Shown piece after piece: positions 57,362 through 64,000 of a stretch of 64,000 bases of DNA. Under the pieces are notes generated by a model. The model worked only from the letters and a program-made list of their open reading frames with translations, was not told where the DNA came from and did not search any database. Source of the stretch: Elusimicrobium simillimum (lineage in GTDB: Bacteria; Elusimicrobiota; Elusimicrobia; Elusimicrobiales; Elusimicrobiaceae); contig NZ_JBEVVA010000003.1 of NCBI RefSeq assembly GCF_049639735.1, forward strand, positions 1,674,001 through 1,738,000, given 5' to 3'. The stretch's first letter is position 1; each line of letters begins with the position of its first letter. The position numbers and the translations under genes are program-made.

Positions 57362-58831
57362 GTGAAAAAAATAGTATTAATAATAGTTGTACTTTTTTCG
57401 CAGACGGGGTTACTGCTTGCGTCGCCTTACGCTCATTTAGATGATATTGAGCAAAGGGGACCCAAAAAGTTTCTGCTTGAAAAGATACTCAGAGGGGCAA
57501 ACACTATTACATATTGTATAGCGTTGCCAGAGGGCCCCGCTGAGTTTATTACCGAAGACCAACTTAACGTTCAAATACGCGCCGCTATAAGAGAATGGAC
57601 TTACGGTATAGCGTTACGCGTTAAAACCGCCGGGCGTGAGAAAGAGTTTGACCACGCCTTAAAGACCTTAGAAAAATCTTTTAAACTTGAACGTTTGCGT
57701 TCCTGCAATATGCAGGCTTATCCGGAGTTTGTAAGATTATTTCCTGATTACAAGCACAACACGGCAGAGGCTGATATAAGTTTTATAATATCAGACTCTT
57801 TTGCGCCTGAAGGTATGGAGGATGTGTACGGTTCTTTTACGGCCGAACATAACCCTATTATCACCATGACGCGTGCGCACGCCAATATTATGGAGCCTTA
57901 TTTTTCTGATTTAACCGCGGAAGAAAAAGAGAACGTTAAAGAGGTATCCGCTATTTTCAGAAAAGCGGCGGCAGGCGCAAAATATACAGCACGTGAGCAA
58001 AACGCTTTATGGCAGGCTACCGGTTTTAGAGAAACGCTTACAGCGTTTACAGTCTTAGCGCACGAACTTGGCCACGCCTTTACTTTGGCTGACCAGTATA
58101 CCGATATCAGCATAAAAGAAATAAACTCAGCGTTGATTAAAGAAGACAAACTTATGTACTACGGCCAACCGATTAAAACAGACCTTATGCACGCCTCCGT
58201 CACGCCGGGCACAGGACTTATGCAATACATGCGCCACATGAGCTGTGATGAAGTGGACGGCATACTGGCCTATATAGACAAGTTTGATAAAAAATATTTT
58301 GGCAGAGACCATTTTTTTAAAAGCTTCTGCCCTCATCAAACATACTATAAAAACGGCATACCTGTGCTGAAACAAGAAACAATCAGAAGTTTAGTGACAG
58401 ACGGCACCTCCGCCCATATGTACATACTCAGGCCAAGCACATCTGAAAATAAAACCTACAGGCTGGTTACCGCCAGAAAAAATTATAAAATTAACAGCGT
58501 TATTCTAAAAGCGCTTCAAAGCGAAGGCGTGGACCTTAGCCAGTTTAATACCGAATCAAACAAAACGCTTGATTACTTCAGCGACGGTATTATGAGTTAT
58601 ACAGACGACTGCCTGGGCACATGGGATGAATATATAAAAATAGGCCAAGTGGCCGGTGTGCTATCTAAGAGATGGAGTATAGACGGCAGGGTAACCTCTT
58701 CTGAGTTTAAAATAATCAGCACTGATATTGTAGACCGCCACATCAGAGACTTTGACGTTTATAAAGAAGCTTATATAAAACAGGAAAAAGCCAGGCTTAA
58801 GGAAGACCTAAAAAACATGTTGTTTAAATAA
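57362..58831 (+). CDS. Secreted protein with HExxHxxxxxD zinc-protease motif
   Basis: 489 residues, GTG start with AGGGG upstream. Signal peptide about 1-20 (LLLAS). Around residue 230 lies TVLAHELGHAFTLADQY: an HExxH site with Asp at the third-ligand position, as in metzincin-like HExxHxxGxxD families, though Thr replaces the usual Gly. QPIKTDLMHASV some 45 residues later could supply the Met-turn. The C-terminal 200 residues have no recognised domain. The substrate is unknown. It stands alone between terminators. Confidence 0.78.
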   Translation: MKKIVLIIVVLFSQTGLLLASPYAHLDDIEQRGPKKFLLEKILRGANTITYCIALPEGPAEFITEDQLNVQIRAAIREWTYGIALRVKTAGREKEFDHALKTLEKSFKLERLRSCNMQAYPEFVRLFPDYKHNTAEADISFIISDSFAPEGMEDVYGSFTAEHNPIITMTRAHANIMEPYFSDLTAEEKENVKEVSAIFRKAAAGAKYTAREQNALWQATGFRETLTAFTVLAHELGHAFTLADQYTDISIKEINSALIKEDKLMYYGQPIKTDLMHASVTPGTGLMQYMRHMSCDEVDGILAYIDKFDKKYFGRDHFFKSFCPHQTYYKNGIPVLKQETIRSLVTDGTSAHMYILRPSTSENKTYRLVTARKNYKINSVILKALQSEGVDLSQFNTESNKTLDYFSDGIMSYTDDCLGTWDEYIKIGQVAGVLSKRWSIDGRVTSSEFKIISTDIVDRHIRDFDVYKEAYIKQEKARLKEDLKNMLFK

Positions 58832-58893
58832 AATATCTTTAATATTTTATTTAAAATTATTTCATTCGCTAAGCGAATGCTGTCTTGCAAAAA

Positions 58894-58915
58894 CCCCGAC
58901 TAGTCGGGGGTTTTA
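58894..58915. terminator. Bidirectional terminator between metalloprotease and murG genes
   Basis: Stem CCCCGAC / GTCGGGG with a 2-base loop, GTTTTATTTTT on the plus side and TTTTTGC on the minus side. A smaller palindrome (CATTCGCT / AGCGAATG) precedes it at 58863-58879. Confidence 0.85.
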
Positions 58916-58918
58916 TTT

Positions 58919-60004
58919 TTATAAATTTTCTACGGTGTCGGCTATAATCTGCGCTGATTTTAGCGGGTTCGGCAGTTCCAGCATTTCATAGCCGCGTTCC
59001 ATAAATTCTAAAATATTTTTATTTTTGGCTACGCCGGCTATATACTCATAAAGCTGGGCGGAAAGGTTTTCGTTTTCCACAAACATCTCGGCACACCCGG
59101 CTTTTTTAAGAAGCAGCCCGTTGTAATACTGGTGGTTGCCCGCCGCGTACGGGAAAGGCACTAATACAGCGGGTTTGCGTGTGGCGTAAAGCTCCGCTAT
59201 CGTGCTGGCGCCGCTGCGGCATACCACAAAATCCGCCGCGCGCATAAGAAAGTATATATCATGGCAATAGGCGAACAAACGTATATTACGCACGCCGCGG
59301 TACTCCTGCTTTAAGCGTTCATAACCTTTGTCGCCGCTTATATGCACAAACTGTACGGTATCGTTTTTCTTAACAATTTTTTTAGCCGCTTTGCTTATGG
59401 CAATATTTAACTGTTTGCTGCCCTGCGATCCGCCAAACACAAGTATTGTGGCCAAAGCAGGGTTAAGGCCGCGTGAGCGTAAAGTTTCTTCTCTGTTAAA
59501 AGGCAGGCCAAATTCCTCCCTTATAGGCGTGCCTACAAGTTTGGTATTTTTAATGTCGTCTGATGTTGGTAAACCTAATAGGAAGAGGTTTGTAAATTTT
59601 GCCGATATTTTATTGGCCAAACCTATTTTGGTATTAGAGTCATGCACCGCGCTCTTTATGCCTTTTACGCGCGCCCACACTATTAACGGGAACGATATAT
59701 ACCCGCCCATACCTACACATACATCGGGTTTAAAGTTAACCATAATACGACGTGTCTGCGCGAACGCGACTACAAATTTAAAACCAAACGCTATAAAGCG
59801 CAGCGGGTTAATTGACCTGGGTAAACCCGTAAAATTAATTTCTTTATACTTGAGTCCGTTTTTCTCAAGTGTTTTTATGGCAGAGTCTTCTTTTCTTACT
59901 ATGAATAAAACCTCGTGCCCTCTTTTAATAAGCTCTTTGCCAAGTGAGAACCCCGGGTAAAAATGCCCGCCTGTTCCGCCTGACGCTATTATAAATCTTT
60001 TCAT
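58919..60004 (-). CDS. murG: UDP-GlcNAc lipid I N-acetylglucosaminyltransferase MurG
   Basis: 361 residues, GT-B fold GT28: SGGTGGHFYPGFSLG at the N-terminus, GMGGYISFPLIVWA, FGGSQGSKQLN and CRSGASTIAELYATRKPAVLVPFPYA. It adds GlcNAc to lipid I to make lipid II on the inner face of the membrane. Last gene of the division and wall cluster, 43 bases after ftsW. Confidence 0.96.
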   Translation of the reverse strand: MKRFIIASGGTGGHFYPGFSLGKELIKRGHEVLFIVRKEDSAIKTLEKNGLKYKEINFTGLPRSINPLRFIAFGFKFVVAFAQTRRIMVNFKPDVCVGMGGYISFPLIVWARVKGIKSAVHDSNTKIGLANKISAKFTNLFLLGLPTSDDIKNTKLVGTPIREEFGLPFNREETLRSRGLNPALATILVFGGSQGSKQLNIAISKAAKKIVKKNDTVQFVHISGDKGYERLKQEYRGVRNIRLFAYCHDIYFLMRAADFVVCRSGASTIAELYATRKPAVLVPFPYAAGNHQYYNGLLLKKAGCAEMFVENENLSAQLYEYIAGVAKNKNILEFMERGYEMLELPNPLKSAQIIADTVENL

Positions 60005-60047
60005 TACAAAACCTCTTAGTAGTCTAGACTTTCATTATATAAATATT

Positions 60048-61193
60048 TTAGCGGTTTTCGCTCTCTACAGCCGCTACGTTTAGTATTATCCCCATCATAG
60101 CCAGCGTTACCAGCACAGATGACCCGCCGTACGAAAAGAACGGCAGCGGCAGCCCTTTAGTAGGCAGCAGCCCTGTGGCCACGCCCATATTAAAGAACGC
60201 CTGTAATACTATTGTAAGCGTTAACCCCAGCACAAGCATAGTGTTAAACGTTCTCTTACAATTTAGGGCTATTTTAATGCCGCACACAAGCAGCCAGGTA
60301 AACATGGCTATTATTATAAGTACGCCAATAAGCCCCACTTCTTCCGCGATAATAGCGAAAATAAAATCTGTATGCGCCGCCGGTAAATACTGCAGTTTCA
60401 GTTCAGAATTTCCTAACCCTTTACCAAACCATCCACCCGAACCTATAGCCAAAAATGACTGGTACAACTGGTACCCGGTAGAGTCGGCCGTGGCCTCAGG
60501 CGATAAAAAAGAAAAAACTCTTTTTAACCTGTAGGAATAAAACACCAATTGGTATAAAACCACCGGTATAGCGGCCGCCAAAACCAAAAGTAAATGTTTT
60601 ATTTTGGCCCCCGCCACAAACAGCATTAAAAACACTACGGAAAATAACAGCACAGGCGTACCCAGCTCCGGCGCCAACATCATAAGAAACAGCGTAATAC
60701 CCGTTATAACCAGCGGCGGTACTATAACGGCGAAAGATTTACTGATACTTACGGAAATATTGTCAAAGTAATACGCCATATAAATTATAAGCGCGGGCTT
60801 TGCCAGTTCCGAGGGCTGCAAATTAAAAAAACCAAGGTTTATCCACCTGTGTACGTTAGCTACTTTTGGGGTAAACAACACTATGACAAGCAATATCCAC
60901 GCGCCGTAAAGCACGTACATAGGGCTGATTTTTTGTTGGATTTTGGTGTAGAACTGGCTGAGTATAAGCGCGCCTATAAGGCCCATAGTATCAAAAATTA
61001 CCTGGCGTTTAAAAAGAGACCCTGACTCAAACGCGCTGGAAGAATATGTAAAAATAAGACCAAACAACATTAGCGCAAGCATGATAAACAAAAGCTTTTT
61101 GTCAGGCATGAGAAAGGGCGACTGCGCCCGCTTAGGTTCCACGCGCTTTTTGGCTATTACAGGTTTTTTTAGGTACAAATTATTATTTCTCAT
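60048..61193 (-). CDS. ftsW: SEDS family peptidoglycan polymerase FtsW
   Basis: 381 residues: a basic cytosolic start, ten hydrophobic segments and the SEDS signatures (LNLGFFNLQPSELAKPALII, AAHTDFIFAIIAEEVGLIG, LPTKGLPLPFFSYGGSS). The cluster position between mraY and murG favours FtsW over RodA. It polymerises lipid II with the cluster's FtsI. Its ATG overlaps the mraY stop (TAATG). Confidence 0.93.
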   Translation of the reverse strand: MRNNNLYLKKPVIAKKRVEPKRAQSPFLMPDKKLLFIMLALMLFGLIFTYSSSAFESGSLFKRQVIFDTMGLIGALILSQFYTKIQQKISPMYVLYGAWILLVIVLFTPKVANVHRWINLGFFNLQPSELAKPALIIYMAYYFDNISVSISKSFAVIVPPLVITGITLFLMMLAPELGTPVLLFSVVFLMLFVAGAKIKHLLLVLAAAIPVVLYQLVFYSYRLKRVFSFLSPEATADSTGYQLYQSFLAIGSGGWFGKGLGNSELKLQYLPAAHTDFIFAIIAEEVGLIGVLIIIAMFTWLLVCGIKIALNCKRTFNTMLVLGLTLTIVLQAFFNMGVATGLLPTKGLPLPFFSYGGSSVLVTLAMMGIILNVAAVESENR

Positions 61194-62278
61194 TATCTTA
61201 TTTTAAGTGAAGCTAAGGCCAAAAGTGTAAGCACTATTCCTATTATCCAAAAACGTACAGTTACTTTAGGTTCCGGCCAGCCTTTTAATTCAAAGTGATG
61301 GTGCAGCGGCGCCATTTTAAAAAGGCGTTTGCCCTTTGTCGCGCGGAAGTATCCCATTTGCAGCATAACAGACAGCGTCTCCATCACAAATATACCGCCG
61401 GCTATAGGCAGCAGCAGTTCCTGCTTTACGCAAAGCGCGCTTACGCCTAAAACACCGCCTAAAAATAGTGAGCTTGTATCCCCCATAAAAACCTGCGCGG
61501 GGTACGTGTTAAACCACAAAAATCCCAAACATGCCCCCACAATAGCGCATAAAAATACTGTTATTTCCCCCGCGCCCGGCACGTAAATAATTTTAAGGTA
61601 ATCGGCAAAGTTTATATTACCGGCCAGGTACGCAAATATTGCGTAAGTACCCGCGCACAACACCATTGAGCCGGCAGCCAACCCGTCCAGACCGTCAGTA
61701 AGGTTTGTGGCGTTGGAGGACCCTACAATTAACAACATCGCAAATATCAAATAAAACGCGCCTAAGTTAATAAAAAGTTTGTTAAAAAACGGCACGCTGA
61801 TTTCAAAGGCGTGCTGCGCCGAGGGCGGGTACATAGTAAGGTAAAACACCACCACAAAAGACGTTAAAATCTGTATGCTGAACTTAACCCAAGACGGCAT
61901 GCCCTCGGGGTTCTTTTTAACAAGCTTGGTATAGTCGTCTAAAATGCCCGCCGCGCTAAGCATAACTGATGTAAATAAAAGTATCCATGTATAAGCGCTG
62001 TCCAGACGGGCCCATAAAAGTACGCTTACAATTAACGCTATTATTATAAGTATGCCGCCCATAGTCGGCGTACCGTGCTTGCTAAGGTGCGACGCCGGGC
62101 CACAGTCACGCTGCAACTGCTGTATTTTATAACTTGAAAGTTTGCGTATAACGGCTGGGCCTATTACCAATATTATAAGCAGCGCGGTAATAATAGCGCC
62201 GCCCGCCCTAAAAGTGATGTAACTAAATACGTTAAAAAAGCTTATATCGTGTTTTAAAAAAGACAAATAGTAAAGCAT
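61193..62278 (-). CDS. mraY: Phospho-MurNAc-pentapeptide translocase MraY
   Basis: 361 residues, ten transmembrane helices. GTPTMGGILI, LDDYTKLVKKN, ATNLTDGLDGLAAG (catalytic Asp residues) and the LHHHFELKGWPE loop are the MraY motifs. It transfers phospho-MurNAc-pentapeptide to undecaprenyl phosphate to form lipid I. Confidence 0.96.
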   Translation of the reverse strand: MLYYLSFLKHDISFFNVFSYITFRAGGAIITALLIILVIGPAVIRKLSSYKIQQLQRDCGPASHLSKHGTPTMGGILIIIALIVSVLLWARLDSAYTWILLFTSVMLSAAGILDDYTKLVKKNPEGMPSWVKFSIQILTSFVVVFYLTMYPPSAQHAFEISVPFFNKLFINLGAFYLIFAMLLIVGSSNATNLTDGLDGLAAGSMVLCAGTYAIFAYLAGNINFADYLKIIYVPGAGEITVFLCAIVGACLGFLWFNTYPAQVFMGDTSSLFLGGVLGVSALCVKQELLLPIAGGIFVMETLSVMLQMGYFRATKGKRLFKMAPLHHHFELKGWPEPKVTVRFWIIGIVLTLLALASLKIR

Positions 62279-62294
62279 TTAAGGCTCCTTAGGG

Positions 62295-63653
62295 TTATTT
62301 AACAATTTCATTAAAAATATTTTCGTAATTCATTGAGCGGGACGCTTTTATAAGGCAAGTGCCTTTAACAGTTTTCAACAGTTTTTTAAGGTCTTTAATC
62401 CAGCCTTTATATTCTAAAGAATATTTTACCTTTATATTAGCGTTTTTTGCTTGTAAAGCTTTACTGGCGGCCTCCATTTCCGGGCCGGAAAGGAAAGCAT
62501 AGTCAATATGGCTGCCCGTAAGCGCCTTGGCCAGCTGGCCGTGGTAACGCTTGGACGCTTTGCCAAGTTCTTTCATATCACCCAGCACGGCAATTTTGGG
62601 GCCTTTGTGTTCTTTGCCCAACAATGTTATGGCGTTTTTCATGGAAGCGGGGTTGGCGTTGTAACAGTCTAAAATAAAGTTGACGCCGTTCTTTTCCACA
62701 TGCTGCATACGCATGGGCATAGGCTCGTAATTCATAAGACCGCGCTCTATATTGTCTTTGTACAGCCCCAGTGCAATGGCCCCGGCAGCGGCGGCGGCGG
62801 CGTTAAGTTTATTGTGTTTTTCTAAATTTAAATCGAATGAAAATGTTTCACCTTTGTAGGTAAATTCAAAATTCTTTTTATTTTTTATCAAAATATCCGC
62901 GCCGCTTTTAAAACCGAATGTTATCGTTTTGCCTTTGTAGTCTGTTTTTAGCTTCCTGAGCATAAGATCGTCAGAGTTATACACCAAAATACCGCCGTGG
63001 TTCAGGCCTTGTATAATTTCCGTCTTAGTTTCGTAAACCGTGTTTATATCTTTAAAAAATTCCAGGTGGGCGGCGGCGATATTTGTGATAATACCCACGT
63101 CAGGCATAGCGGGTGTTACAATCTCAAGTATGTCGCCCTTTTTAGACGCGCCCAGCTCAAACACGCCGTATTTATCTTTAGCGTCAATTTCTAAAAGTGA
63201 AAATGGCAAACCAAATTGGTTGTTAAGGTTGCCCATATTGGCACGTGTGACGCCAGCTGTTTTACATATGGAAAGCAACATTTGTTTAGTGGTGCTTTTA
63301 CCGTTGGAACCTGTTATGGCGGCCAAACGTAAATCAAACTGCTTTCTATGATACCCCGCAAGCGTTTGTAAGGCAAGCAAAGTGTCTTCCACTTCAATAA
63401 AAGCCGCTTTTTTAAGTTTAAGGCCCTTGCTTGCGCCGTGGCGGGCCACTACTAAAGTTATGCCTTTATCAATAGCGTTTTGTATAAAATCGTGCCCGTC
63501 AAAACTTACGCCTTTAAGCGCCCAGAAAATGTCGCCTTTTTTAAGCACGCGGGTATCAGTAACAAAGCTGTCAAATTTAAGCGCCGGGTCGCCCTGCACT
63601 ATAATGCCCTGAGTAATTTTGCTAAATTTTTCTAATGTCAAATTAAGATGCAT
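62295..63653 (-). CDS. murF: UDP-MurNAc-tripeptide-D-alanyl-D-alanine ligase MurF
   Basis: 452 residues with the three Mur ligase domains: N-terminal substrate domain (DTRVLKKGDIFWALKG), central ATP domain with P-loop TGSNGKSTTK and IITNIAAAHLEFF, and a C-terminal domain (LDCYNANPASMKNAI, AVLGDMKELG). It adds D-Ala-D-Ala to the muropeptide. 12 bases after the ftsI stop. Confidence 0.95.
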   Translation of the reverse strand: MHLNLTLEKFSKITQGIIVQGDPALKFDSFVTDTRVLKKGDIFWALKGVSFDGHDFIQNAIDKGITLVVARHGASKGLKLKKAAFIEVEDTLLALQTLAGYHRKQFDLRLAAITGSNGKSTTKQMLLSICKTAGVTRANMGNLNNQFGLPFSLLEIDAKDKYGVFELGASKKGDILEIVTPAMPDVGIITNIAAAHLEFFKDINTVYETKTEIIQGLNHGGILVYNSDDLMLRKLKTDYKGKTITFGFKSGADILIKNKKNFEFTYKGETFSFDLNLEKHNKLNAAAAAAGAIALGLYKDNIERGLMNYEPMPMRMQHVEKNGVNFILDCYNANPASMKNAITLLGKEHKGPKIAVLGDMKELGKASKRYHGQLAKALTGSHIDYAFLSGPEMEAASKALQAKNANIKVKYSLEYKGWIKDLKKLLKTVKGTCLIKASRSMNYENIFNEIVK

Positions 63654-63665
63654 AAAATAAACTCC

Positions 63666-64000
63666 TTAAATCTTGTGTACATCATCTGGCTCTACCGCGT
63701 ATATGGAAAGCAGTTTTGACGCTATTTCCGCAAACGCCGGCGCCGCGCTTTGTCCGCCGAATATCGGCTTAGCCGGCTGGTCCAGCACAAAAAGTATTGT
63801 AAACACAGGCCTGCTTGCCGGTACAAAACCGCAGAAAGACACTATATGGCTGCCCTTGGCGTAACCGCCGTGCTCGTCTAACTTCTCGGCCGTGCCTGTC
63901 TTGCCCGCCACGCTAAAGCCATCTATCTGCGCCCTTTTAGCGGTGCCTTTGGTAACTACGTTTCTTAAAACCATGTTCATGTCTTTAGTTGTCTCGGGCT
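63666..64000 (-). CDS. ftsI: Penicillin-binding protein (FtsI/PBP2 class), C-terminal part (cut by window end)
   Basis: The last 111 codons of a transpeptidase, running off the right edge. SVAGKTGTAEKLDEHGG carries the KTG motif, and VSFCGFVPASRPVFTILFVLDQP is the usual following segment of class B PBPs. Position just before murF indicates the division-specific FtsI. The active-site Ser lies outside the window. Confidence 0.9.
   Translation of the reverse strand, partial: PETTKDMNMVLRNVVTKGTAKRAQIDGFSVAGKTGTAEKLDEHGGYAKGSHIVSFCGFVPASRPVFTILFVLDQPAKPIFGGQSAAPAFAEIASKLLSIYAVEPDDVHKI

Overview
The window is a compact, moderately AT-rich bacterial chromosome segment from a Gram-negative (diderm) organism. 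I infer outer membrane from a secretin, a PorV/PorQ-like outer-membrane protein, several lipoproteins and an FtsX/EnvC pair. Gene content and style (a Tad pilus operon next to a giant FlgD-Ig-type secreted protein and a PorV-like protein, a stand-alone GFTLIELLVVV type IV pilin, GYF-domain membrane protein, scpA-scpB-trpS-M50 protease block) fit the phylum Elusimicrobiota, possibly a gut Elusimicrobium relative. That placement is inference from memory of gene content, not from a marker-gene search.

Layout. (1) 1-18935, all minus strand: one long tight run reading from a 1669-residue secreted protein and a PorV-like protein through a Tad (tight-adherence/Flp pilus) locus: small pilin-like protein, Flp pilin, TadE, CpaB (split by a one-base frameshift), a short secretin, a TadZ-TadA fusion ATPase, TadB with a secreted N-terminal domain, TadC, a TPR protein. 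It ends in a HAMP/PAS-like sensor, a small membrane protein, a thioredoxin-fold lipoprotein, a Cache-domain histidine kinase and its response regulator (cut by the window edge). (2) 19486-32756, minus: a 12-gene run of housekeeping and envelope genes: M50 protease, trpS, scpA, scpB, glgA, alkaline phosphatase, ftsX, envC-like, ctpA, tsaD, a signal-less solute-binding-like protein and a GAF-GGDEF diguanylate cyclase. (3) 32964-39157: nusB-ligA, thrC, a divergent lone type IV pilin, an M20 peptidase and a DUF192 lipoprotein. (4) 39226-52076, plus: an Opp/Dpp-type ABC transporter without a binding protein, an acyl-CoA ligase, a CCA-adding/poly(A) polymerase family enzyme, tRNA-Gly(CCC), a membrane-anchored glycogen-binding protein, an FTCD_C-like protein, a large unknown helical protein and a GYF-domain membrane protein (also split by a one-base frameshift). 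(5) 52359-58831: a small unknown, two lipoproteins, metK, exonuclease III, a glycosyltransferase and a polysaccharide deacetylase, and a secreted HExxHxxxxxD metalloprotease candidate. (6) 58919-64000, minus: the division and cell wall block ftsI (partial)-murF-mraY-ftsW-murG, lacking murE and murD.

The most unusual items are the rearranged Tad machine (TadZ-TadA fusion, minimal secretin, TadB with an extra secreted domain), the giant protein whose FlgD-like unit is interrupted by a series of Cys-x4-5-Cys repeats, a 270-bp nested palindrome (30-bp outer stem enclosing two perfect arms) at 42931-43200, and a recurring promoter design in which an extended or good -10 box sits 6-8 bases before an ATG with no Shine-Dalgarno, suggesting leaderless mRNAs at several operon heads. 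Two genes carry one-base shortfalls in short G/C homopolymers; real mutation and sequencing error cannot be separated from this sequence alone.
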